Positions 26,708-35,077 of a stretch of DNA of 64,000 nt are shown here, piece by piece. The position numbers and the translations under genes are program-made. The number at the start of each line of letters is the position of its first letter. The first letter of the stretch is position 1. The notes under the pieces are model-generated. The model was not told the DNA's origin and did no database searches. It saw only the letters and a list, made by a program, of their open reading frames with translations. The stretch is from Maritimibacter alkaliphilus HTCC2654 (GTDB lineage: Bacteria > Pseudomonadota > Alphaproteobacteria > Rhodobacterales > Rhodobacteraceae), in the NCBI RefSeq assembly GCF_000152805.1, contig NZ_CH902578.1:1728231-1792230 (forward strand). The letters are read 5' to 3'.

Positions 26708-27399
26708 AGCGTAGCAGTTCAGAATTCGAGGTCCAGCCGCAACAACTTGCTACGCCCATGGATCAGGAGGGGCAGCGTAGCAGTTCAGAATTCGAGGTCC
26801 AGCCGCAACTGACCTTCGCCACACATTCGCGTCGTGGTAGCGTAGCAGTTCAGAATTCGAGGTCCAGCCGCAACCGCCGGGTCAAACGATTGACATTGAC
26901 GGCAGCGTAGCAGTTCAGAATTCGAGGTCCAGCCGCAACCACACCAGAGAAGGAGACGAGCGATGGGTGAGCGTAGCAGTTCAGAATTCGAGGTCCAGCC
27001 GCAACTGGTGAGGCGAGCCAGCCCCACGAATAAAAAGCGTAGCAGTTCAGAATTCGAGGTCCAGCCGCAACAGTTGCTGCCGCACCTCGTCCTGAGTTGC
27101 GAGCGTAGCAGTTCAGAATTCGAGGTCCAGCCGCAACCGGCCAGTTGATAGGGATAGCCAGTTCAACAGCGTAGCAGTTCAGAATTCGAGGTCCAGCCGC
27201 AACCCACAGCAGGAGTGAGAGACATGTTAGCAGAGCGTAGCAGTTCAGAATTCGAGGTCCAGCCGCAACACCAGAGAACACCTGACACGATGCCCAAGAG
27301 CGTAGCAGTTCAGAATTCGAGGTCCAGCCGCAACCCAGAAAGGCGGTTATGTGCGCGGGTCTGAGCGTAGCAGTTCAGAATTCGAGGTTGTAACCTGCC
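26708..27399 (-). CRISPR. Type II-C CRISPR array, 11 repeats and 10 spacers
   Basis: Ten identical 36-bp repeats start at 26708, 26774, 26839, 26904, 26970, 27036, 27102, 27168, 27234 and 27299. An eleventh at 27364 matches for 25 bases and then diverges. Spacers are 29 or 30 bp. On the minus strand the repeat begins GTTGCGGCTGGACC and ends TGCTACGCT, the usual type II orientation, and it pairs with the minus-strand tracrRNA. So transcription should run toward cas2, and the degenerate repeat is at the 5' end, as described for type II-C arrays. The 72 bases before 26708 contain an ACCCTC/GAGGGT inverted repeat. Confidence 0.97.
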
Positions 27400-27471
27400 A
27401 CAGTTCCCCAACGACCCCTCGCTATAAAGAAGACATGCAGCACACGCTGCGCGATATCAGCGAGGAAGAAC

Positions 27472-27873
27472 ATGACCACGAAACCGCACGAGCACACCCA
27501 ACTTGCAAAATTTGTCGAGCGCCGGGTTCTCGAACTGAAATCCAAGAAGACGCAGGCCGACATCGCGGCACAGGCTGGATACGTGAACCAGAACATGATC
27601 ACGATGATCAAGCAGGGCCGCTCAAAGGTCGCACTTGATCGCATCCCGGCGCTCGCTGGGGCTCTCGAATGCGATGCGGCCTACCTCATGCGTCTCGCGC
27701 TCGAACAGGCGATCGGCGGCACGGCGGCGGCCACGCTCATCGAGGTGTTCGGCGACCCCGTGACGGCGAACGAACAGGCGTGGTTGCGTGAAATCCGTGC
27801 CGCCTCTGGACATACAGACCCGAGGCTCACCGCGCGCTCACAGGCGAGCATCCGCACTATCTTCGGGAAGTGA
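27472..27873 (+). CDS. XRE-family helix-turn-helix regulator
   Basis: A 133-residue protein. Residues 17-70 form a Cro/C1-type helix-turn-helix (KTQADIAAQAGYVNQNMITMIKQGRSKVALDRIPALAGAL). The C-terminal 60 residues are of unknown type, helical. It starts 72 bases past the last CRISPR repeat and is followed after 4 bases by a 48-aa gene. Such regulators are common in mobile elements. Control of the island or the CRISPR locus is possible but not shown. GAGGAAGA precedes the ATG. Confidence 0.85.
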   Translation: MTTKPHEHTQLAKFVERRVLELKSKKTQADIAAQAGYVNQNMITMIKQGRSKVALDRIPALAGALECDAAYLMRLALEQAIGGTAAATLIEVFGDPVTANEQAWLREIRAASGHTDPRLTARSQASIRTIFGK

Positions 27874-27877
27874 CATC

Positions 27878-28024
27878 ATGGAAAAGCGTGAAAATGAGGA
27901 CCTGACACCGAACGAGCGCGATTGGCTTCGTTTCTTGCGCGACATATCGAACGGTCGGGATGTCGCCATCACTTTGCGCAGGGTGCAGGTGCTCAGGCGG
28001 GTGTGCGAGAGAAAGCGGGCATAG
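27878..28024 (+). CDS. 48-aa hypothetical protein, partner of the XRE regulator
   Basis: The ATG at 27878 is 4 bases after the regulator stop, so the two are co-transcribed. The sequence has the core NERDWLRFLRDISNGRDVAITLRRVQVL. The same core recurs in a frame at 62388-62642 (QDWLHFLRDVGNGKNVTITLRQVQLL), showing that this small protein is a real, conserved family. Function unknown; helical and basic at the end. Confidence 0.65.
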   Translation: MEKRENEDLTPNERDWLRFLRDISNGRDVAITLRRVQVLRRVCERKRA

Positions 28025-28194
28025 ATGCCGTTAACCGGGTAAGCGGGCTAGGATGGATCGCGGGGCTTATTAGGTTCCACATATGAGTGCGACTTGGCCC
28101 CGCCGCGCGCCTACCGTGACGAGGCTGCCACTTCTACACTGAAAGCCCGGCGTCCTTTCGGCGGACGCGGCCGCCGTCCGAAATCCGACTTGCC

Positions 28195-29505
28195 TTAACC
28201 TAGCCGCGCCACGATGCCCGCCAACTCCGACTGCTTGGAAATCCCGAGCTTGTCGTAGACAGTCTTTAGCGTCGAGCGGGCTGTGTTTTCGGAAACGCCA
28301 ATGAGCTCTCCGCTTTCGCGTGCCGACCGCCCCGAGGCCATAGTGGCCGCTAGCCGCGCTTCAGCTGGTGTCAGGCCAAGGACTTGAAGCAATGCTGCGG
28401 CCTCAGGTGAAGATCCTGTTGACGGGTCCGAAAACAAGATCAGAACAGCGGGTTCGCCGGCCAGCACGCTGGAAACGGGAAGAGCTCGGGCTAGGATCGG
28501 AAGCGCACCTTCGGGGCGTTCGATGGCGATCGGTTCCGACACGAGGCGGTGGCTCGTTTCCAAGGCCGAAACGGCGCCGTCAAGCGCCTGTTGGTCACGT
28601 CGGCGCCAGACCAACAGCTTGCCACCGATCTTCGCAGAGGTAAGTATCCTTTGCGCTTCGGGCGTCAAGAACAGCGTGCGACCGTGGTGGTTCACCAAGG
28701 CGGCGGGATGCCCTATCCTAGAAAGAAGATCCATCAAGCCTACCTGGTGGGCGCGGGCCGAGTAATCCGCCGTCTCCCCCGCGAAATAGCGGCTAGGTGC
28801 GGAAAAGGTCATTGGCATTTGTTCAATCAACATCGCCCAGACGACTTCGCTTGGTTGTAGGGATTTCATGAGTGCTGACGCGGCGTTTCCGATTGAGAAT
28901 TCGCGGACGGTGGAAGGCACGAAACGGCCCGTAAACGCGATTGAGAAAATGTTCAGTCCGTTGTTCTCTGCTTCGCCAATATAATAGTGAATGCCGGATT
29001 GCGGGGGCAATATCTCTGCGTAATGCGGTTCAAGGACAATCGAAGCTTCCAGCCCGGTTTGGGTGTCAAGGGTCGCTCGAACGAAGGCCCCGTCAGGCAC
29101 CACATCAGTGGTGCCCCGTCGAGCGCGTCGATTGTAGTCTTTGAAGATGATCCTTTGACCTGGGCCGCCAAGGACATGTTCTGAAAAGAACACCGTCGGC
29201 GACCCGTCGGGCGATTGCGGCCCTTTGACCGAAATGCCAAAAAAAGTGCCGCGAAGGGGCGCAAGTCCCCATCCCTCGGGAGCCACATACATTCCGACAA
29301 CCCCGCTGAAATCATCCAGCGGTTCCAGCGCTTCTGGCAAAGCCGCGCGCGTCGCTTCAGGTTCGAATCGAACGCCGAGATAGAAAAATCGCTCTGTTTT
29401 GACCATATAGGGTGGGGCCGGCGTATCGCCGTCGTCTGTGTTCGGCTTTCCCAGAAAAGTGGACGCGATCAAGTTGCTTGTTGATGTCTTTCCATCCGTG
29501 CTCAT
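28195..29505 (-). CDS. Acetoacetate-decarboxylase-like / LuxR fusion regulator (copy 2)
   Basis: A 436-residue protein. Residues 30-250 resemble the acetoacetate decarboxylase fold (PYMVKTERFFYLGVRFEPEATRAALPEALEP at the start, HYYIGEAE and FTGRFVPS later). A PAS-like linker follows (about 265-360). Residues 372-436 are a LuxR helix-turn-helix (LTPAEARLAATMASGRSARE, then VSENTARSTLKTVYDKLGI). The decarboxylase Lys cannot be placed with confidence, so the domain is probably a ligand sensor. It starts 4 bases after the stop of its paralogue, with which it shares the whole architecture. Confidence 0.78.
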   Translation of the reverse strand: MSTDGKTSTSNLIASTFLGKPNTDDGDTPAPPYMVKTERFFYLGVRFEPEATRAALPEALEPLDDFSGVVGMYVAPEGWGLAPLRGTFFGISVKGPQSPDGSPTVFFSEHVLGGPGQRIIFKDYNRRARRGTTDVVPDGAFVRATLDTQTGLEASIVLEPHYAEILPPQSGIHYYIGEAENNGLNIFSIAFTGRFVPSTVREFSIGNAASALMKSLQPSEVVWAMLIEQMPMTFSAPSRYFAGETADYSARAHQVGLMDLLSRIGHPAALVNHHGRTLFLTPEAQRILTSAKIGGKLLVWRRRDQQALDGAVSALETSHRLVSEPIAIERPEGALPILARALPVSSVLAGEPAVLILFSDPSTGSSPEAAALLQVLGLTPAEARLAATMASGRSARESGELIGVSENTARSTLKTVYDKLGISKQSELAGIVARLG

Positions 29506-29509
29506 GGCC

Positions 29510-30802
29510 TCATCCCAACCTCGCCACGATGCCCGCGAGCTCAGTCTGCTTCGAGATCCCGAGCTTGTCGTAAACGACCTTCAGAGTGGAGCGCGCTGTG
29601 TTGTTTGTGACCCCGAGGTAGTCGGCGCAGTCCCCTACGGATCGCCCCGCACCGATCCCCGCGGCCAGGCGAGCCTCGGCGGGGGTGAGGCCCAACACCT
29701 GCAAGACCTTGTCGGCTTCTTCGGACACGCGTGCATCGGGTTCCGTGAAGAGGACGAGGAAAGCGGGTTCACCTGCCATCGCCCTGGACACTGGCAATGC
29801 ACGGGCGACAATGGGCACCGTCGAATCCGGGCGCACGAGGGCTACAATGTCCGAGACGAGCGATCCGGCCTGCCCTGCCCGAACAATCTCGGCATCAAGG
29901 TGCCGCTGATCCTCTTTGCGCCAGGTGATGAGCCGACCACCAACCTGCGGCATGGCCAGCATCGATCTTGCCCTTTCATTGAGAAACAAGAGCCGGCCGT
30001 CCCGCGAAACTAAGGCTGCTGCCAGCCCGATACGGCTAATGATGTCCATCAGGCCAAGTTGATGGGCCTCGGTGTCCGGTGCGCCGGCGGTCGGGTCGAA
30101 CGGGTGTGGCTCACTGATAGCGAGTGGTCCACTGGGGCCGTAGTTCACGAAGGGGAAGCCGGTGGGCTTCAGCATTTTCAACATGTCCGACGCAGCCGGA
30201 AGCACCTCGTAGTCGATGAGCTCGGCGGGTGCGAACCGCCCGGTATAGGTGACGTAGAAGTGGGCGAGGCCGCCCTCGGGAGCGTCCGAAATATAGTGAT
30301 GGATGCCGGAGACGGGATCGGGGAAGTCCTCGGTTGTCCGTCTCATGGTCAATCGCACTTCCGGTTCGTCGCGACCGGCCTCTCCATACCAAGTGAGGCC
30401 TTCGTTCCACTGGTTGCAGTATCCGATCTGCATGCGCCTGTTGTAGTGGCGCCTGAACAAGCGGGCGGGCTGCCCGGAGTAGTAGTTGAACGCCCGGAAG
30501 AGCCTAGGTGTCCCGTCCGCAGAGGCCGCGTTCTTGACGTCGAGCGCGATGTAGACCAGCGAATAGGGTTCTAGCCCCCAACCCCCGGTTGACGTCGTCA
30601 TCCCGATGAAGCCTGTGTTCTCGTCCGAGATCTCAAGTTCCTCAGGCACCGCCGCCCTGACCGCATCGCGCTCGAACTCTGCGCGGATGAACAGAAAGTC
30701 CCGGACGTTGATCTGATATGGCGGCGGAGGATCATCGCCGAACGACTTGATACCATGGATGGCATGGATCGGGTTCACACCCTGCGTGACGTCGCTGTCC
30801 AT
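29510..30802 (-). CDS. Acetoacetate-decarboxylase-like / LuxR fusion regulator (copy 1)
   Basis: A 430-residue paralogue of the next gene with the same three parts: decarboxylase-like domain (PYQINVRDFLFIRAEFERDAVRAAVPEELE; later HHYISDAPEGGLAHFYVTYTGRF), PAS-like middle (LMDIISRIGLAAALVSRDGRLLFLN) and LuxR domain (LTPAEARLAAGIGAGRS, then VTNNTARSTLKVVYDKLGI). The two proteins are nearly identical in the DNA-binding end but differ in the sensor, so they may bind related DNA sites in answer to different ligands. It is the first gene of the pair. No target operon is obvious next to it. Confidence 0.78.
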   Translation of the reverse strand: MDSDVTQGVNPIHAIHGIKSFGDDPPPPYQINVRDFLFIRAEFERDAVRAAVPEELEISDENTGFIGMTTSTGGWGLEPYSLVYIALDVKNAASADGTPRLFRAFNYYSGQPARLFRRHYNRRMQIGYCNQWNEGLTWYGEAGRDEPEVRLTMRRTTEDFPDPVSGIHHYISDAPEGGLAHFYVTYTGRFAPAELIDYEVLPAASDMLKMLKPTGFPFVNYGPSGPLAISEPHPFDPTAGAPDTEAHQLGLMDIISRIGLAAALVSRDGRLLFLNERARSMLAMPQVGGRLITWRKEDQRHLDAEIVRAGQAGSLVSDIVALVRPDSTVPIVARALPVSRAMAGEPAFLVLFTEPDARVSEEADKVLQVLGLTPAEARLAAGIGAGRSVGDCADYLGVTNNTARSTLKVVYDKLGISKQTELAGIVARLG

Positions 30803-31252
30803 GTTTCTTGCCCCCTGAACAGATCATGACGGTCGACTGATACGGCGCGGATCTTCGAAGGAAGCCGCTGTCACCGATACACAGCACGGGGCGGCACCAT
30901 AGGGAAGGAACCGGCCCGGTTGTCGAGATCATGTCACGCCGTCGTGGGCGTTCAGCGCGCGGCGGGGTGGTTGACCCTCATTATCCCTGAAAATGGACTA
31001 TCTGGTCCAGAACTTTCGAAAAGCTCCGCATAGGCTCGACCAAAGAGCCGGCGCGGCCACGCTGAATGGACCGGAAAAGGGCCGGCCCTGAAAATGACTT
31101 TCGACGGAAAAACCTGCCTCGGCACCCCCCAAACGTGGGGTGTGGGACTCGAGTCGTTCTGGAAACCTGAAGTCACAGCCTGAGACGGAACAGACCTCCA
31201 GGCACCTCAACGCAGAACCGAAACCTGCCCCAGACCTCGAAAGGACAAGACC
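30803..31252. other. Intergenic region, 450 bp
   Basis: No supported gene. Divergent promoters for the fusion regulators (minus) and the 104-aa secreted protein (plus) must lie here. CCCTGAAAATG occurs twice (about 30986 and 31087). A CCCCCCAAACGTGGGGTG stretch near 31125 can form a hairpin. Confidence 0.4.
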
Positions 31253-31567
31253 ATGATCCGCATTGCCACCCTCACCGCCGCCCTCGTCGTCGCCACTGCC
31301 GCCACCGCGGAAGATCGCGCCACCGCCCCTTACCCGTCGCCCTCGACCGAGGTGATGCAGGGCACGGTTCCTTACGCCCCGCTGACGGCCAAACAACTCG
31401 CCGAGAAGAAGCGCCTTCACCTGCTCGCGCAGGCCGGAACCACCATCCCGAGCGGCTTCTACCTGCCCGTCCCAACGGCGGCTCAGCCCATGCACATCCC
31501 CAGCGGCGGCTACCTGCCCATCCCGGTTCCGACCGGAACGCACAAAAAACGTGGCATGAGCTCCTGA
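31253..31567 (+). CDS. Small exported protein with repeated IPSGxYLPxP motif
   Basis: 104 residues. A signal peptide ends ATAEDR. The mature part is proline-rich and carries IPSGFYLPVPTAAQ and IPSGGYLPIPVPTG, two copies of one motif 24 residues apart, and ends in a basic tail. No enzyme family. Likely a periplasmic or surface protein of unknown role. GAAAGGACAAGACC lies before the ATG. Confidence 0.6.
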   Translation: MIRIATLTAALVVATAATAEDRATAPYPSPSTEVMQGTVPYAPLTAKQLAEKKRLHLLAQAGTTIPSGFYLPVPTAAQPMHIPSGGYLPIPVPTGTHKKRGMSS

Positions 31568-31792
31568 GACCTCACTGTATCGGGCCGGCGCTGATCCGTC
31601 TCTCACGATGTAATGCCCACCGGCGCCCACCCAGACCGCCCCGCAGACCGGGGCGGTCATGCATTTTGCCTGTTGTTGGTCGGACGACGGTCACCCACTC
31701 CGTTGCCAGACACAGGGCGCTCAACCCGACCGGCATCGTTCCCCTCGGACCGGACCACCTGCTGGGCTGGGGGCGTCGATGGCCAATCGGGT

Positions 31793-32410
31793 TCAGGAGC
31801 CTGGCGCGCGTGGGGCGCGCCAGTCCCGCCAGACGCTTATTACTCGGACGGCGAAGGCCCCCACGACGCCGGCCGCAGCCGTCCAGCCGTCAGCTAGGCC
31901 GAGCGCACCGCCAGCCACCACGATCGCCGCGCCGACCATGGCGGCGAGCGCATAGACTTCTTCGCGCAAGACACGCGGGATCTCGGCGACAAACAGGTCT
32001 CGCACCGCACCACCGCCGACAGCCGTGAGAACACCGAGCAGGATGGCCGGCAATGGGTCGAGACCGAACACGAGCGATTTATGGCAACCGCTGACCGCGA
32101 AGACTCCGAGTCCGAGCGCATCCAGCACCATCACGGGCTTGTTCAGTCGATCCAGCAGGCGGTGCCCGAAGAACACGCAGACTCCTGCTGCAAGGGAGGT
32201 GAGAAGGTAGCGCGGATCCTCCAACGCTGTAGGGGGCGTCGCGCCAAGAAGCATATCCCTGATCATGCCTCCTGCGAGACCGGCTGCGACAGAGAGAACC
32301 GCGATTCCGAATATGTCGAGGCCACGGCGGACCGCCACAAGCGCGCCACTGATGCCAAATACAAAAGTGCCGAGTAGATCGAGCCAGAATGCAAGGGGTA
32401 GTGATTCCAT
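31793..32410 (-). CDS. TRIC-type (UPF0126) cation channel family protein
   Basis: 205 residues with about seven membrane helices and the duplicated pattern of the family: DLLGTFVFGISGALVAVRRGLDIFG, GGMIRDMLLG, then LDALGLGVFAVSGCHKSL and GGGAVRDLFVAEIPRVL. The paired GGGxxRD motifs are the conserved kinked-helix signatures of prokaryotic trimeric intracellular cation channels. These conduct potassium in studied cases. Stand-alone gene; it starts exactly where the decayed gene on the other strand begins. Confidence 0.9.
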   Translation of the reverse strand: MESLPLAFWLDLLGTFVFGISGALVAVRRGLDIFGIAVLSVAAGLAGGMIRDMLLGATPPTALEDPRYLLTSLAAGVCVFFGHRLLDRLNKPVMVLDALGLGVFAVSGCHKSLVFGLDPLPAILLGVLTAVGGGAVRDLFVAEIPRVLREEVYALAAMVGAAIVVAGGALGLADGWTAAAGVVGAFAVRVISVWRDWRAPRAPGS

Positions 32411-32746
32411 GTGGATACCGTGGCTACATGCCCAATGCGCATCTCGTGGGCCGCTGATGGCGAATGGCGAGTGAGGGTGAAATTCCGAAAGGCCCTGACG
32501 TCCGTAGCAGACAACGGGACATACCCCAAGCTACACGTCGGTCGCGTGAACATCGACCTCCACGGACACGGTGGCGGTAATTCCGTCACCTACGAAAAGG
32601 GTCGCGGCTCCACCGGAGCGGAGGGCGGAATCCTTGCCGACTTCGACGGTGAACACGGCTGGTTCTGGCGCAACCGCGACAGCGTGCCGGTCACGGTGAC
32701 CGTGCTGGTCAAAGGCGAGTGTGCCGAGTTCAAGGACGCAAGCTAG
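32411..32746 (+). pseudogene. Remnant of a transmembrane anchor protein
   Basis: The frame ends with HGGGNSVTYEKGRG, ILADFDGEHGWFWRNRD and VTVTVLVKG, which match the C-terminal domain of the membrane-anchored proteins often found near copper or cation genes. Relatives have an N-terminal membrane helix that is absent here, and about 25 odd residues (WRVRVKFRKALTSVADNG region) interrupt the domain after ISWAADGE. The only start is a GTG adjoining the divergent TRIC ATG. I read it as a decayed gene. Confidence 0.5.
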
Positions 32747-32851
32747 AGGAGACGGGCTGCCGTTCGTCGACATTGCGGCGGACGGCGGCGACCACCTCAT
32801 ATTTGTGACCAAGACCGGCAACCAGCATTTCGATTGTGCCCCGTTTCGGTC

Positions 32852-32957
32852 GGGCCAGGAATGGCTGGGTCAATCCGCCGCGCCGGATCCCTTTCTTTCT
32901 GGAGAGGAAGTTCGCTGCGGACAGCCTCGTGCGCGACATAGCAGACGAGCTCCTCAA
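32852..32957 (+). repeat. Module-boundary element, copy 1
   Basis: Shares the core GGAATGGCTGG, then CGCCGCGCCGGATCCCT and GCGGACAGCCTCGTGCGC with copy 2 at 39738. In the shared frame both read NGW(V/I)(N/D)(P/T)PRRIP and then FAADSLVR. Direct orientation to all other copies. It is probably a relic of a gene within an older mobile element. Confidence 0.65.
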
Positions 32958-33372
32958 GTTGGAAGATCTTCTCGAATGCCACCTCAAGCGTATTCTGCCG
33001 CCATCCGGGCCACCGTCCCATACATTGAAAAGGCCAAAGATTCTCGGGTGCGGACCGACTTCGCGCCAGCCCCCCCGGCGCGATGCTGCGTCAGAGACGC
33101 TCTGCGCGCGCCCTGGGCGCGCCATCATAGGCCCGGAGTCCTTTGGCGCCTGCAATGGCCCTGGTGCGCCTGGCGGGCAGCGCAGCGCCTCTGACAGCAC
33201 ACACCTAATTGTCCGTGAAACTGGCCATCCGGATCTGGTGGCCCGGTTTAAGCGCTAGTGCATGTCCGGCTGGTTGGACCCCGATCGAGTGAACGGCCCT
33301 CGGCGTGGGTTCATCGCTTTCCACTAAAACCGGACTAGTCCATGAGGCACGGAGATGAGCTAGGTCGAAGTC

Positions 33373-33444
33373 CTATAAATTTTTGATACGCGCGAGGGGG
33401 ATCGTTTCCGGCGCCGACGTCAAAGGCGGCACCGAACCTCCCAT
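33373..33444 (-). repeat. 72-base micro-ORF repeat, copy 1
   Basis: On the minus strand, an ATG-to-TAG frame of 24 codons (MGGSVPPLTSAPETIPLARI...). Two other copies (40091-40162 and 60262-60333) have the same length, the same start, the same TAG and no indels. Several differences are synonymous third-base changes. It lies just past the 3' end of the sulfatase operon. Confidence 0.5.
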
Positions 33445-33529
33445 CCACCCGACGCCGTAGCAACCGGCTGTAATGGTTTCATCCCCGCGTCAGGAATGAC
33501 GATCAAAGATGCGCGGGTCGTTGAGGCGA

Positions 33530-35077
33530 CTAGGCTCGAAAAGGCGGGAATGGGCTGGTCTCGGTCGCGCCGATCAGCTCGTCGACGAGCTTGTGGATCA
33601 GCGTGGTGCGCAGGACAGTGTGATCGGGGTCGCCCCAAAAGTTCCGGGTTTCGTCGGGGTCTGTGACCCGTTCGTATAGCTCTCCCCAATCCTCGCCCTC
33701 GTAGACCGTCATCCGATGATCGGGGGTTAGAAGAGTGCGCGAGTTCGCCGGCCGGTCGGTGAAGTAAGGCTTGGGATAGGCGTTGTCCTCAAACTCCATG
33801 AGAAGTTCTTCGCGTCTCTCACCGCTCCAGAGGCTACGACCCTGAATGCCATGGTAAGGCGCAACGCCAGCACGTTCGAGGAGCGCCGGTGCGATATCGA
33901 TGGAGGAGGCGAGCCGGTCGTCCGTAGTGCCCCCGTCGCGTTCCGGGTCTCGCCAGATGAAGGGCACCCGGTAGGTCGAATTATGGATGTAGGGACCCTT
34001 CAGCAGCATCGAGAACGTGCCGAGGAAGTCGCCATGATCCGCGTTGAACACGACAACCGTATTGTCCCACTGGCCATTCGCTTTCAGTCGGTCGATCAGT
34101 TTGCCAACCTGATCATCGATCAGGGCAATCATCCCGGCAGTTAGGGCCATCGCTTCCTTCAGGTGCCGTTCGGTCGCCATGAAGTTTTCCTGCCCGGCCG
34201 TGAACTGGCTCCCATCGACAAACTTCTCGCGCAGCGCTTTTAGGACCGGGTTTGGGGTCTCATGTGCTTCGAATGGCAGTTCAACCTCGAAATCGTCAGG
34301 GTCATACATATCCCAATAGCGACCCGGCGGATTGAATGGGTGGTGAGGGTCCGGAAAGCTGACGAGCGCGAAGAAAGGCGTGCTGGCGTCCTGGGCATCC
34401 AGAAACTCGCACCCTCGCATCCCGATGTAGCTCGAGGGGTAGAGTTCCACCGGCAGTGGCGTGCGGTAGGCCTGGGGGCAGGAATAATTGTGCGGCAACT
34501 GGTTTTCGCGGTCGCGTAGCGCCTGCCAGTCGTCCGGGCGGCTGGTCTTAAGCCATTGCAGATAGTGACCGTTCGGGCGGTCGCCGTGGTCGGACGTGAA
34601 GTCGACGTGATCGAAGCCGTAATAAGGGCGCGGCACCACGATCTCGTCCGCCGTCAGGTTCTCGGGCGATTCCACGTCATAGCGGTTCGCATCCTTCACC
34701 GCCTCGGAAATCGGCCCGGTCACGGGCTGCGACCCCTTCTTCTGCGGATGGCCCGTCATGCGTTGAAGGTGGCTCTTGCCGATCAGTGCCGTGGCATAGC
34801 CGGAGGCCCGAAGCGCCTCGACGAAGGTGCTTTGCGAATAGGGCAGGCTCAATCCATTGTGGCGCAGGCCATGAACCGACGGATAGCGCCCGGTCAGGAT
34901 CGAGGCGCGGTTCGGCTGACACACGGGGGTCGCCACGTTGAAGTCGGTGAACCGGGTGCCCTGCGCGGCGAGCGCGTCGATGTTCGGGGTCTTTACGACA
35001 GGGTGCCCGGCGACGCCCAGCCAGTCCGCGCGCATCTGATCGACCATGATGACAAGGATGTTCGGGCGGTCGGTCAT
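33530..35077 (-). CDS. Type I sulfatase (arylsulfatase / phosphonate monoester hydrolase class)
   Basis: 515 residues. The formylglycine motif CQPNRASILTGR has C53, P55 and R57, so the Cys-type modification by FGE is expected. The N-terminal metal site is NILVIMVDQMR (one Asp where most have two); K and H of GKSHLQR and the ADHGD motif complete the alkaline-phosphatase-fold site. No signal peptide, so the enzyme is cytoplasmic and acts on an imported sulfate or phosphonate ester. Its ATG overlaps the TRAP permease stop (ATGA), which suggests that the TRAP system imports its substrate. Confidence 0.9.
   Translation of the reverse strand: MTDRPNILVIMVDQMRADWLGVAGHPVVKTPNIDALAAQGTRFTDFNVATPVCQPNRASILTGRYPSVHGLRHNGLSLPYSQSTFVEALRASGYATALIGKSHLQRMTGHPQKKGSQPVTGPISEAVKDANRYDVESPENLTADEIVVPRPYYGFDHVDFTSDHGDRPNGHYLQWLKTSRPDDWQALRDRENQLPHNYSCPQAYRTPLPVELYPSSYIGMRGCEFLDAQDASTPFFALVSFPDPHHPFNPPGRYWDMYDPDDFEVELPFEAHETPNPVLKALREKFVDGSQFTAGQENFMATERHLKEAMALTAGMIALIDDQVGKLIDRLKANGQWDNTVVVFNADHGDFLGTFSMLLKGPYIHNSTYRVPFIWRDPERDGGTTDDRLASSIDIAPALLERAGVAPYHGIQGRSLWSGERREELLMEFEDNAYPKPYFTDRPANSRTLLTPDHRMTVYEGEDWGELYERVTDPDETRNFWGDPDHTVLRTTLIHKLVDELIGATETSPFPPFRA

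Larger units (their letters stand above)
32747..33529. other. Non-coding region with two repeat elements
   Basis: 780 bases with no intact gene. It contains one copy of the module-boundary element (32852-32957) and one 72-base micro-ORF repeat (33373-33444). The frame at 32836-33258 begins with the conserved residues NGWVNPPRRIPFFLERKFAADSLVRDIA split over the element and then becomes random, so it is a remnant. Confidence 0.5.

Noticed and set aside
28025-28194. Right attachment site of the tRNA-Ser island
   Set aside because: I looked for a repeat of the tRNA 3' end here and further on and found none. A GCGTCC/GGACGC hairpin at 28150-28168 lacks a T-tract.
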